From assembly GCF_010560025.1 (NCBI RefSeq), contig NZ_SAIY01000010.1:62001-126000 (forward strand): a DNA stretch of 64,000 nt, written 5' to 3'. Positions 37,532 to 47,234 of this stretch are shown here, piece by piece. Source of the stretch: Verrucosispora sioxanthis (GTDB taxonomy: Bacteria > Actinomycetota > Actinomycetes > Mycobacteriales > Micromonosporaceae). How positions within the stretch are numbered: the first letter of the stretch is position 1; every line of letters starts with the position of its first letter. The notes below the pieces were generated by a model that was not told where the DNA came from, searched no databases, and saw only the letters and a program-made list of their open reading frames with translations. Made by a program: the position numbers and the translations under genes.

Positions 37532-38769
37532 CTGCCGCGTCCGGTGAGCCGGACGCGGCGCGTCGGGTCGCGGAGCCGGTCAAGGATCCGGAGCACGGCC
37601 GGTCCCCGTACGAGCGGGATCGGGCCCGGGTGCTGCACTCGGCGGCGTTCCGCCGGCTGGCCGCGAAGACCCAGGTGCACACGGCCGGCACCGACGACTT
37701 CCTGCGTACCCGGCTGACCCACTCGCTGGAGGTGGCCCAGATCGCCCGGGAGATGGGCGCCCGGCTGGGCTGTGATCCGGACGTGGTGGACACCGCCGGG
37801 CTGGCCCACGACCTCGGGCACCCGCCGTTCGGGCACAACGGCGAGGGCGCGCTGGACGAGTTGGCCGCCGACTGCGGTGGGTTCGAGGGCAACGCCCAGA
37901 CGCTGCGGGTGCTGACCCGGCTGGAGGCCAAGGTGTACGCCCCGGACGGCACGTCCGCCGGGCTGAACCTGACCCGTGCCTCGCTGGACGCGGTCGGCAA
38001 GTACCCGTGGGCCCGGCAGCCTGGCCGGCGCAAGTTCGGGGTGTACGCCGACGACCTGCCCGCCTTCGCCTGGCTGCGGCAGGGTGCCCCGGCCGGCGAG
38101 CGGCGGTGCCTGGAGGCGCAGGTGATGGACTGGGCCGACGACGTGGCGTACTCGGTGCACGACGTCGAGGACGGCATCCACGGCGGTTACCTCACGCTGG
38201 AGCCGTTGCTCGCCGACCCGGACGAGCGGGCGGCGCTCTGCGTCGACGTCGCGGCCGTCTACTCGACCGAGTCGCCTGACTACCTCGACGAGACGCTGAC
38301 CGGACTGCTCGCCGACCCGGTGCTCGCCCCGTTGGCCGGCTACGACGGCAGCCATCGGGCCCAGGCCGCGCTCAAGGCCACCACCAGCGTGCTGACCGGT
38401 CGGTTCGTGGCGACCGCCGTCGCCGCCACCACCGAACGCTTCGGCCCGGGACCACACCGACGGTACGCGGCCGACCTGGTCGTACCCCGGCCGTTGCGGG
38501 CCCGGTGCGCGCTGCTCAAGGGCATCGCCCTGCGCTACGTGATGCGTCGGCCCGGTGCCCAGGGCCGCTACCGGCGGCAGCGGGAGATCATCGCCGAGCT
38601 GGTGGCGACCCTGACCGCACGGGCACCGGAAGCGCTCGATCCGGTTTTCGCCCCGCTGTGGCGGGACGCACCCGACGACGGCGCGCGACTGCGGGTGGTG
38701 ATCGACCAGGTGGCCTCGCTGACCGACCCTGCCGCCCTGGCCTGGCACGACCGTCTGATCGGAAGCTGA
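37528..38769 (+). CDS. dgt: deoxyguanosinetriphosphate triphosphohydrolase-like HD protein
   Basis: A 413-residue HD-domain enzyme that removes triphosphate from dNTPs. It has GRSPYERDRARVLHSAAFRRLAAKTQV, HSLEVAQIAREM, the HD motif AHDLGHPPFGHNGE and VMDWADDVAYSVHDVEDG (metal-binding Asp). TTG 37528 overlaps the VOC stop (ATTGA). It is the only start before the SPYERDRAR motif in this frame, so TTG is inferred. dgt usually neighbours dnaG; here a siderophore gene and a BCCT gene lie between them. Confidence 0.9.
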   Translation: MTAASGEPDAARRVAEPVKDPEHGRSPYERDRARVLHSAAFRRLAAKTQVHTAGTDDFLRTRLTHSLEVAQIAREMGARLGCDPDVVDTAGLAHDLGHPPFGHNGEGALDELAADCGGFEGNAQTLRVLTRLEAKVYAPDGTSAGLNLTRASLDAVGKYPWARQPGRRKFGVYADDLPAFAWLRQGAPAGERRCLEAQVMDWADDVAYSVHDVEDGIHGGYLTLEPLLADPDERAALCVDVAAVYSTESPDYLDETLTGLLADPVLAPLAGYDGSHRAQAALKATTSVLTGRFVATAVAATTERFGPGPHRRYAADLVVPRPLRARCALLKGIALRYVMRRPGAQGRYRRQREIIAELVATLTARAPEALDPVFAPLWRDAPDDGARLRVVIDQVASLTDPAALAWHDRLIGS

Positions 38770-38802
38770 CATCGTGGCCCGGGGCTGAACGGCGCGCGCG
38801 AG

Positions 38803-38821
38803 TGAGGTTAGCCTAACCGAA
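38803..38821 (+). promoter_or_regulatory. IdeR/DtxR iron box overlapping a leaderless start
   Basis: TGAGGTTAGCCTAACCGAA matches 17 of 19 positions of the IdeR consensus TTAGGTTAGSCTAACCTAA. It contains the -10 hexamer TAGCCT (38809-38814), and its last base is the A of ATG 38821. Iron-loaded repressor would sit on the -10 box and start codon. Confidence 0.9.
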
Positions 38822-39666
38822 TGACGGATCGCCCGAAGAAGGTCACCTCCGCCCTGGTACTGCGCACCTGGCGGCCCACCCCGCACGTGGTCCGGCTGGT
38901 GCTCGGCGGAGAGGAACTGGCCGGCCTGCCGGTCGGCGAGTTCACCGACCACTACATCAAGATTGTCTTTCCGGTGGCCGGGATCGACCACCCGCGCCCG
39001 ATCGACCTCGCCGCCATTCGTCGTGACCTGCCGCGCGAGCAGTGGCCCCGGCTGCGCGCGTACACGGTTCGCGCCTGGGACGCGGCGGCCGGGGAGATGA
39101 CCGTCGACGTGGTGCACCACGGCGACGAGGGGCTGGCCGGTCCGTGGGCGGCGGCGCTGCGCCCCGGCGACGAGGTGCTGTTCGTCGGCCCGGGTGGGGC
39201 GTACGCGCCGAGCCCGGCGGCCGACTGGCACCTGCTGGTCGGTGACGAGAGCGCTCTGCCGGCGATCGCCGCCGCCCTGGCCCGGCTGCCCGTCGGTGCG
39301 CCCGCGCACGTGTTCGTCGAGGTCGACGGCCCGGCCGACGAGCAGCCGCTGCCCAGCCCCGGCGCGGTGCGGCTGACCTGGCTGCACCGGGGCGTACGCC
39401 CGGTGGGTGAGGCGTTGGTGGCCGCGGTGCGTGAGCTGGAGTTCCCGCCCGGCACGGTGCACGCCTTCGTGCACGGTGAAGCGTCGTTCGTCCGTCAGTT
39501 GCGTCGCCTGCTGCGGGTGGAACGGTCGGTTCCCCGCGAGTGGCTGTCCATCTCCGGCTACTGGCGCAAGGGCCTGGACGACGAGGGCTGGCGGGCCACC
39601 AAGGCCGACTGGAATCGCCAGGTCGAGGCGGACGAACAGCCGCGTCTTCCCGTGCCGCTCGGTTGA
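38821..39666 (+). CDS. siderophore-interacting protein, FAD/NAD(P)H ferric-siderophore reductase
   Basis: A 281-residue ViuB/YqjH-type reductase that frees iron from ferric siderophores in the cytoplasm. It has the FAD domain with RAYTVRAWDAAAGEMTVDVVHHGDEGLAGPWA, the NAD(P)H domain HLLVGDESALPAIAAALARLP and the C-terminal signature VHGEASFVRQLRRLL...SGYWRKGLDDEGWR. No siderophore biosynthesis or uptake genes are adjacent. The start is set by the leaderless promoter, which is embedded in an iron box. Confidence 0.93.
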   Translation: MTDRPKKVTSALVLRTWRPTPHVVRLVLGGEELAGLPVGEFTDHYIKIVFPVAGIDHPRPIDLAAIRRDLPREQWPRLRAYTVRAWDAAAGEMTVDVVHHGDEGLAGPWAAALRPGDEVLFVGPGGAYAPSPAADWHLLVGDESALPAIAAALARLPVGAPAHVFVEVDGPADEQPLPSPGAVRLTWLHRGVRPVGEALVAAVRELEFPPGTVHAFVHGEASFVRQLRRLLRVERSVPREWLSISGYWRKGLDDEGWRATKADWNRQVEADEQPRLPVPLG

Positions 39667-39799
39667 CCTTGCGGTCGACAACCGGCAAGGTGGCACCCCA
39701 ACACGCCCTCTGAACGGCCGAAAGTCGGCTCTCCGGGGGTGATTGACCGGAATGTCGGAGCACGACGGCAGGGGAACGGGAGGATGGTCAGGGGTGACC

Positions 39800-41449
39800 A
39801 TGAGCGAGCAGGTAGACGAGAAGACCGCCGAACCGGGCGGTAAGGGCAGCGCGATCGACCCGATCGTGCTCGGCCTGGGCGTCGGCGGGGTGCTCGCCGT
39901 GGTGCTCTGGGGGGCGCTGGCCCGTGACTCGCTGGCAAGCGTCGGCGAATCGGGTCTGGCCTGGGTGATCGACACGTTCGGCTGGTTCTTCGTGGTGGCG
40001 GCAAACGCCTTCCTGGTGCTGGCGGTGGTGCTGGCGCTGTCCCGGTTCGGTCGCATCCGCCTCGGCCGGGACGACGACGAGCCGGAGTTCAGCACGCTGG
40101 CCTGGATCGCCATGATGTTCAGCGCCGGCATGGGCATCGGCCTGGTCTTCTTCGCCGTGGCCGAGCCCATCCAGCACTACGCCACACCGCCACCGGCGAC
40201 CGGCGTCGAGCCGCAGACCGGGCAGGCGGCGTCGGCGGCCATGCAGTTCACCCTCTTCCACTGGACCCTGCACCCGTGGGCGATCTACGCGGTGGTGGCG
40301 CTGGCGCTGGCGTACTCGACGTTCCGTCGCGGCCGGCAGAACCGGATCTCGGCGGCGTTCCGGCCGCTCATCGGCGACCGTGCCGACGGCGCCGTCGGTC
40401 AGGTCATCGACCTGCTGGCCGTCTTCGCCACCGTCTTCGGCTCCGCCACCAGCCTCGGGCTCGGCGCGCTCCAGGTCGCCGCCGGCCTCGACCTGGTCGC
40501 CGGGGTGCCGGACAGCACCGCGGTGGAACTGGTGGTGATCGGGGCGCTGACGCTGGCCTTCGTCATCTCCGCCTTCACCGGCCTGCACCGGGGCATCAAG
40601 TGGCTGTCCACCACGAACGTGGTGCTGGCCGTGGCGCTGATGCTCTTCGTCTTCGTGGTCGGGCCGACCATCTACACCCTTGAGGTGCTGCCCGCCTCCA
40701 TCGGCGACTACCTGAGCAACCTCGTCTTCATGTCCACCCGGACCGGGGCGTTCTCCGACCCGGCCTGGCTGGGCGGCTGGACGATCTTCTACTGGGCGTG
40801 GTGGATCTCCTGGGCGCCGTTCGTCGGCACCTTCATCGCCCGCATCTCCCGGGGTCGAAGCGTGCGGCACTTCCTGATCGGGGTGCTCCTGGTGCCCAGC
40901 GGTGCCAGCGCCGTCTGGTTCGCGATCATGGGTGGCAGCGCGCTGCGCGTGCAGGCCACCGGGGTACGTGACCTGGTCGCGGACGCCTCCACCAGCAGCG
41001 AGCAGGCACTGTTCGGTCTGCTCGACGCGCTGCCGCTGGCGGCGTTGACCGGCGTGCTGGCCATGGTGCTCATCGCGCTGTACTTCGTCACCAGCGCCGA
41101 CTCCGCCTCGCTGGTGCTCGGTTCGCTGACCTCCCGGGGCGCGCTGCGCCCGCACCGGCTGGTCGTGGTCAGCTGGGGAATCCTGATCGGCGCGGTCGCC
41201 GCCGTGCTGCTGCTCGTCGGTGGACTTGACGCGCTGCAACAGGCCACCATCATGGTGGCGTTGCCGTTCGTGGTGGTGATGCTCGGGCTGGCCGTGGCCC
41301 TGGTCAAGGACATGGCCCGCGACCCGCTGCTGGCCGCCCCGGCACGTACCCGCCCGCACGGCCTGGCCGACGCGGTGCGCGCCGCCCGGTCGTACGAGGA
41401 GGAGGACCCGCCGCCGGTACGCCGCTACCTGCGTCGCCGCCCCCGCTGA
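39800..41449 (+). CDS. BCCT-family betaine/carnitine/choline transporter
   Basis: A 549-residue, 12-helix secondary transporter for quaternary ammonium osmolytes. It has the family motif MMFSAGMGIGLVFFAVAEP and the Trp-rich helix WTIFYWAWWISWAPFVGTFIARISRGRS, with a basic/acidic C-terminal tail (RSYEEEDPPPVRRYLRRRPR) of the kind that senses osmotic state. ATG 39800 follows an AGGGGTGACC ribosome site. In-frame ATG 39752 and TTG 39743 are alternatives. A strong terminator follows. Confidence 0.93.
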   Translation: MSEQVDEKTAEPGGKGSAIDPIVLGLGVGGVLAVVLWGALARDSLASVGESGLAWVIDTFGWFFVVAANAFLVLAVVLALSRFGRIRLGRDDDEPEFSTLAWIAMMFSAGMGIGLVFFAVAEPIQHYATPPPATGVEPQTGQAASAAMQFTLFHWTLHPWAIYAVVALALAYSTFRRGRQNRISAAFRPLIGDRADGAVGQVIDLLAVFATVFGSATSLGLGALQVAAGLDLVAGVPDSTAVELVVIGALTLAFVISAFTGLHRGIKWLSTTNVVLAVALMLFVFVVGPTIYTLEVLPASIGDYLSNLVFMSTRTGAFSDPAWLGGWTIFYWAWWISWAPFVGTFIARISRGRSVRHFLIGVLLVPSGASAVWFAIMGGSALRVQATGVRDLVADASTSSEQALFGLLDALPLAALTGVLAMVLIALYFVTSADSASLVLGSLTSRGALRPHRLVVVSWGILIGAVAAVLLLVGGLDALQQATIMVALPFVVVMLGLAVALVKDMARDPLLAAPARTRPHGLADAVRAARSYEEEDPPPVRRYLRRRPR

Positions 41450-41465
41450 CCGTTCCTACCCGCCC

Positions 41466-41502
41466 GCCGCGCCGTTCCGCCGCTGTGCCGGAACGGCGCG
41501 GC
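41466..41502 (+). terminator. terminator after the BCCT gene
   Basis: A perfect 14-bp stem (GCCGCGCCGTTCCG with CGGAACGGCGCGGC) and a 9-nt loop, 16 bp after the stop codon. Confidence 0.85.
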
Positions 41503-41627
41503 GTCGGTGTTCGCACCCCGCGTCGACGGTGTCGGCAAGGGTGCATCCGCCGTCGGAGACGTCACCAAGGGGCCCTTCCGCGCGTCGCGGGCGGGCAGGG
41601 CAGGATGTAGGTCGAGGAGGTGGCGGC

Positions 41628-43492
41628 ATGGCGGGGCGGATCCGGGACGAGGACATTGCGCTGGTCCGCGAGCGTACGTCCATCGCCGAGATCATCTCCG
41701 ACACCGTGACGCTCAGGTCGGCCGGCGGCGGCAACCTCAAGGGGCTCTGCCCGTTCCACGACGAGAAGAGTCCCTCGTTCAACGTCTCGCCCGCCCGCAA
41801 CGTCTGGTACTGCTTCGGCTGCGGCGCCGGTGGCGACGCCATCAAGTTCCTGATGGACGCCGAGCATCTCAGCTTCGTCGAGGCGGTGGAGCGCCTCGCG
41901 GCCCGCGCCGGCCTGCAACTGCGGTACGTGGAGGACGACCGTTCCGCACCCCGACCGAACCGTCCGCAGCAGGGGCAGCGGCAGCGGTTGGTCGCCGCGC
42001 ACGCCGCCGCCGTCGAGTTCTACAGCGCGCAGTTGGCCACGGCCGGCGCGCGTCCCGCCCGCGAGTTCCTGGCCGAGCGCGGCTTCGACCGGGCCGCCGC
42101 GCAGCGGTACGGCTGCGGCTTCGCCCCCGACGGATGGGATCTGCTCACCAGGCACCTGCGTCAGCGTGGCTTCAGCCACGACGAACTGGTCACCGCCGGG
42201 CTGTCCCGCCCGGCCCGCTCGGGCAGCCTGATCGACCGGTTCCGCCGCCGGCTGCTCTGGCCGATCCGGGACCTGACCGGCGACGTGATCGGCTTCGGTG
42301 CGCGCAAACTCTTCGCCGACGACGACGGCCCGAAGTACCTGAACACCCCCGAGACACCGATCTACAAGAAGTCCCACGTGCTCTACGGCATCGACCAGGC
42401 CAAACGGGAGATCGCCAAGCAGGGACGGGTGGTGGTGGTCGAGGGCTACACCGACGTGATGGCCTGCCACCTGGCCGGCGTACCGACCGCCGTGGCGACC
42501 TGTGGCACCGCGTTCGGCGCCGACCACATCGGCGTGCTGCGCCGGCTGCTGCTGGACACCGACGCCGTCGCAGGCGAGATCATCTTCACCTTCGACGGGG
42601 ACGCGGCCGGGCAGAAGGCCGCGCTGCGCGCCTTCGACGACGACCAGCGTTTCGTCGGGCGTACCTTCATCGCGGTCAGCCCCGACAACATGGACCCGTG
42701 CGAGCTGCGACTGGCAAAGGGCGACCTGGCCGTACGCGACCTGGTCGCCCGCCGCGAGCCGCTCGTCGACTTCGCGCTGCGCCACGTGATCAGCCGGTAC
42801 GACCTGGACACGGTCGACGGTCGGGTCGAGGCGATGCGGCGCGCCGCGCCCCTGGTGGCGAAGCTCAAGGACCGGGAGAAGCGCCCGGAGTACGTCCGCA
42901 AGCTCGCCGGTGACCTCGGCATGGAGATCGAGCCGGTGCAGCGGGCGGTGCTGACCGCCGCCTCGGGACGGCCGGCGGACGGTCCGTCCGCCCGGCCCGC
43001 CCGGGTCGAGCCGAGTGTGGACAGCCCGCAGTCGATGGTGGAGCGGGAGGCGTTGAAGCTGGCCCTCCAGGAGCCGGTGCTGGCCGGGCCGATGTTCGAC
43101 GCGGTCGAGGCGGCCGACTACCGGCACCCGGTGCACGTGGCCGTCCGGCGGCGATCGCCGCGGCCGGCGGGGTCGCGTCGGCGGCCGGCGGCGCGGTGTG
43201 GATCGAGGCGGTACGCGACGCCTGCGACGATCTCGCCGCCCAGGCCCTGGTCGGTGAGCTGGCCGTGGAACCGTTGCGGATCGACGGCGAGCCGGACCCC
43301 CGCTACGTCTCGATCACCATGGCCCGGTTGCAGTGGGGGTCGGTCACCGCACGGATCCGGGAGCTGAAGTCCCGGATCCAGCGGATCAATCCGGTGAACA
43401 ACAAGGACGAGTACTTCGCCGCCTTCGGTGAGCTGCTCTCGCTGGAGCAGCACGCCCGTGCCCTGCGCGAGCAGGCGGCGGGAGGGTTGTAG
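41628..43492 (+). CDS. dnaG: DNA primase DnaG, frame interrupted by one base
   Basis: Makes RNA primers for replication. The CHC2-type zinc finger (Cys41, His44, Cys62, Cys65), the TOPRIM domain (VVVVEGYTDVMACHLAG, FTFDGDAAGQKAALRAF) and most of the C-terminal domain read from ATG 41628 to about 43150. Thereafter the frame gives an Arg-rich tail ending at 43367. The true C-terminus (AAIAAAGGVASAAGGAVWIEA to HARALREQAAGGL) continues in the neighbouring frame to 43492. One G added near 43147-43151 (CGGCGG to CGGGCGG) restores 621 residues. A GAGGAGGTGG site precedes the ATG. Confidence 0.93.
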
Positions 43493-43494
43493 GG

Positions 43495-44031
43495 ATGCCA
43501 CTGTTCCGCCGCCGGCCGAAACTGCCACCGGCCGACCGGCCACCGCTGGAGCGCGACGAGCGGGTGCTGGCCTGGGCCGCGGCCGGCAACGGCGAGGGCG
43601 ACGGGGTGGTGGTCGCCACCAACCTCGGGCTCTGGCTGCCCGGCCGGGGGCACCGGATCGGCTGGCACGACGTCGTCAAGGCCGTCTGGTCGGGCCGGGA
43701 GCTGACCGTGACCCCGGGCGAGCGGGTCGCCGAGCGGGACGGCTACCTGGTGGTCGCCGAGCTGCCGGCCGAGCGGTACCTGCTGCTCGATCCGGGTGAC
43801 CTGCCGCACCAGGTACGCACCCGGGTCACCCGCTCGGTCGCGTACACCCAGCACCACGCCGTGCCCGGCGGATCCGGCCGGGTCGTCGGTCGCCGGGTGC
43901 CCGGCACCGACGGCCTGACCTGGATGGTCCACTACGACCCCGGCACCCCCACCGACGCCGCCGACGTCCTCGCCGAGACCGACCGCCTGGTCGCCGCCGC
44001 CCGCACCGCCACCACCCCCGCCGACCTCTGA
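43495..44031 (+). CDS. conserved hypothetical protein downstream of dnaG
   Basis: A 178-residue soluble protein. A basic start (MPLFRRRPKLPP) is followed by a beta-rich core (DGVVVATNLGLWLPGRGHRIGWHDVVKAVWSGRELTVTP, RYLLLDPGDLPHQVRTRVTRSVAYTQHH) that resembles PH-like or GRAM-type folds. The resemblance is weak. ATG 43495 is 3 bp after the dnaG stop, with GGAGGG upstream inside dnaG, so it is probably co-translated with primase. The function is unknown. Confidence 0.75.
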   Translation: MPLFRRRPKLPPADRPPLERDERVLAWAAAGNGEGDGVVVATNLGLWLPGRGHRIGWHDVVKAVWSGRELTVTPGERVAERDGYLVVAELPAERYLLLDPGDLPHQVRTRVTRSVAYTQHHAVPGGSGRVVGRRVPGTDGLTWMVHYDPGTPTDAADVLAETDRLVAAARTATTPADL

Positions 44032-44065
44032 CGTTAATTCGTTGGGAAGTGTCGGACCGGGTGTC

Positions 44066-44071
44066 TAGGGT
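44066..44071 (+). promoter_or_regulatory. -10 box of a leaderless start (ABC ATPase)
   Basis: TAGGGT ends 6 nt before GTG 44078; no ribosome site is present. Confidence 0.55.
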
Positions 44072-44077
44072 CCGGGA

Positions 44078-45010
<933 letters not shown>

Positions 45011-45036
45011 GTCCGGACTTGCTGGAAGGGGCTGCC

Positions 45037-45834
45037 GTGACGGCACAACTGACCCGGGACCGACGCCCCCTGCCGCGGGTGCCGGCGCTGCGGGTGCTCG
45101 AATACCACCTGGTGGGTTACCGGCGCACCTGGCGGGCCGGCGCCTTCTCGTCCTTCCTGCTGCCCACGCTTACCGTGCTCGGGTTCGGGCTGGGCGTCGG
45201 GTCGTACATCGACCAGGGTGTCGGCGGCGTCTCCTACCTGGAGTGGATCGTCGGCGGGCTGCTCGCGTCGACGGCGTTGCAGGTGGCGATCGCCGAGTCG
45301 ACGTGGCCGGTGTTCGGCAACCTCCAGTGGCAGAAGATCTACTTCGGGCAGCGCTCGTCGCCGCTGCGGGTGGGCGACATCCTCGCCGGCCACCTGGCGT
45401 TCGTGCTGTTCCGGGTGCTGACCTCCGTCATCGCGTTCCTGCTGGTGACCGGCGTGCTGGGGGCCCTGCGGTCGCCGTGGGCGGTGCTGACGGTGCCGGT
45501 GGCGGCGCTGCTCGCGCTGGCCGTCGCCGCGCCGACCTTCGCGTACGCGGCTTCGGTCGACTCGGACAGCTGGCTCGCCATGCTGTTCCGCTTCGCGGTG
45601 ATCCCGATGACCCTGTTCGCCGGGGTGTTCTTCCCGGTCGAGTCGCTGCCGCTGGCGCTGCGCTGGCTGGCCTACGCCACACCGCTCTGGCACGCCGTGG
45701 ACCTGTGCCGGGCGGCGGTGCTCGGCGTCGCCCCGTACTGGTCGGTCGCCGGCCACCTGGCCTACCTGGCCGTCTGGGCGGCCGGGGGATGGCTGCTCGC
45801 CCGCCGCGTTCTCGCCCGCCGGCTCGTCGTCTAG
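45037..45834 (+). CDS. ABC-2 type permease 1
   Basis: A 265-residue, six-helix permease with the ABC-2 signature near the C-terminus (FAVIPMTLFAGVFFPVESLPLALRWLAYATPLWHAVDLCR). GTG 45037 follows GAAGGGG; the in-frame TTG at 45019 would place its start before the site. It pairs with the next permease and the upstream ATPase. Confidence 0.9.
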   Translation: MTAQLTRDRRPLPRVPALRVLEYHLVGYRRTWRAGAFSSFLLPTLTVLGFGLGVGSYIDQGVGGVSYLEWIVGGLLASTALQVAIAESTWPVFGNLQWQKIYFGQRSSPLRVGDILAGHLAFVLFRVLTSVIAFLLVTGVLGALRSPWAVLTVPVAALLALAVAAPTFAYAASVDSDSWLAMLFRFAVIPMTLFAGVFFPVESLPLALRWLAYATPLWHAVDLCRAAVLGVAPYWSVAGHLAYLAVWAAGGWLLARRVLARRLVV

Positions 45835-45855
45835 CTCGTCGTACAGGAGAAGGTC

Positions 45856-46665
45856 ATGGTCGCTCTGGTGCTGCCCCGGCTGGTCGACGTCTCGGCCGCC
45901 TCGCGCCGGTCCGCGTCGGTCACCGAGCGGAACGTCGCCGCCCTGAGGTCCGTCTACTGGTTGCTGCTCATCTCCGGTTTCGTCGAGCCGCTGCTCTACC
46001 TGCTGTCCATCGGCGTCGGAGTGGGTGCGCTGATCGGCGACCTGACGCTGCCCAGCGGTGCGGTCGTCACGTACGCGGCCTTCGTCGCCCCGGCCATGCT
46101 CGCCTCGTCGGCGATGACCGGTGCGCTGGCGGAGACCACGTTCAACTTCTTCGGCAAGATGAAGTACATGAAGCTGTACGACGGGGTGATCGCCACTCCG
46201 GTGCAGCCGTTCGAGATCGCCCTCGGCGAGCTGGCCTGGGCGATGCTGCGGGGCAGCGCGTACTCGGCCGCGTTCCTCGTGGTGATGGTGGTGATGGACC
46301 TGACCGCGCCCGCCCGCGCGCTCGCCGCCTTCCCGGCGGCGGTGCTCGTCGGGTTCGCGTTCGGCGCGCTCGGCATGGCGATCTCCACGTTCATGCGCAG
46401 CTGGCAGGATTTCGACCTGATGAGCTCCGCGCAGTTCATCCTGTTCCTGTTCTCCGGCACCTTCGTGCCCGCCGAGGCATACCCGACGGTGCTGCGGTGG
46501 CTGGTCGAGGTGACTCCGCTCTACCGGGCGGTGCACCTGATCCGTGCGCTGACCGTCGACACCGGCGGCTGGAGTTGGACACTGGACGTGCTCTACCTGC
46601 TCACCGTACTGGCAGCCGGCCTGCTGATCGCCGCCCGCCGGATGGGCCGCCTGCTCTACAAGTAG
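45856..46665 (+). CDS. ABC-2 type permease 2 (NodJ-like)
   Basis: A 269-residue six-helix permease with SAQFILFLFSGTFVPAEAYPTVLRWLVEVTPLYRAVHLIRAL, the second half of a heterodimeric ABC-2 channel. ATG 45856 has a CAGGAGAAGG site. Terminator 46666-46684 begins directly after the stop. Confidence 0.9.
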   Translation: MVALVLPRLVDVSAASRRSASVTERNVAALRSVYWLLLISGFVEPLLYLLSIGVGVGALIGDLTLPSGAVVTYAAFVAPAMLASSAMTGALAETTFNFFGKMKYMKLYDGVIATPVQPFEIALGELAWAMLRGSAYSAAFLVVMVVMDLTAPARALAAFPAAVLVGFAFGALGMAISTFMRSWQDFDLMSSAQFILFLFSGTFVPAEAYPTVLRWLVEVTPLYRAVHLIRALTVDTGGWSWTLDVLYLLTVLAAGLLIAARRMGRLLYK

Positions 46666-46684
46666 CCCGCGGCCCTGCCGCGGG
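46666..46684 (+). terminator. short hairpin after the ABC-2 operon
   Basis: CCCGCGGC and GCCGCGGG form an 8-bp stem with a 3-nt loop directly after the stop codon. Confidence 0.55.
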
Positions 46685-46791
46685 GGCGGTGCGGGTAGCG
46701 GAGAGTGCGGCACTCCAGGCGGCCTCCCATCGGCGTGTCGAGCGCAAGAAGTGCCACGCTTTCCGCACCGCGCACCGCACCGCACCACGTC

Positions 46792-47028
46792 TCAGCGGGG
46801 GCGGGCCCAGGTGAGGAAGCGGTTGGCCAGGGTCTCCGGCGGATGTTGGCCGGTGAGGTCGTCGGCCGCGTCGTACATCATGGTGCCGAGATAGATGAGC
46901 AGGCCGGTTCGGTTACCCCGGTACTCGCCGAGCAGCGCCAGCCTGGCCGGTGAGCACGGCCAGGCGGCCCCGCACACCCGGCACCGCCACGAGGGGCGCG
47001 CCGCCAGATGCGGCCGGTGGCGGGGCAT
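46792..47028 (-). CDS. small Cys-rich protein of an XRE/DUF397 module, probably N-terminally incomplete as read
   Basis: Seventy-eight residues from ATG 47028, with a zinc-ribbon-like WRCRVCGAAWPC and a hydrophobic LLIYLGTMMYDAADDL. Such small proteins commonly sit beside XRE/DUF397 gene pairs in actinomycetes. The same frame upstream still reads as protein-like sequence (NEVLRRYVVAKRRAGAALM) but lacks a start. An ATG at 47087 with a perfect GGAGG site lies one base out of frame, so the real gene may be 46792-47087 with one base lost just after the start. Confidence 0.55.
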   Translation of the reverse strand: MPRHRPHLAARPSWRCRVCGAAWPCSPARLALLGEYRGNRTGLLIYLGTMMYDAADDLTGQHPPETLANRFLTWARPR

Positions 47029-47234
47029 CAGCGCTGCTCCGGCTCGCCGCTTCGCGACGACGTACCGTCGCAGAACCTCATTCGCATGAAGCCTCCGTCG
47101 AGGTGGAGGGGGCGCCGGCAGCCTGTCGGGTGTGCCGGCGCCCCGGCCTGGTTCCGCCCGCCGTCCGTTCCCGTGAGCGGTTCCGCTGCGTGACAGTCTG
47201 GTGAGGACACGACTACGGTGGGAGACCCGGCGCG

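Noticed and set aside
36949..40170. 1073-codon open frame on the minus strand
   Set aside because: Antisense to VOC, dgt and siderophore-interacting genes, all of which have clear motifs on the plus strand.
43196..43492. Independent 98-residue gene
   Set aside because: It is the C-terminal domain of DnaG displaced by one base.
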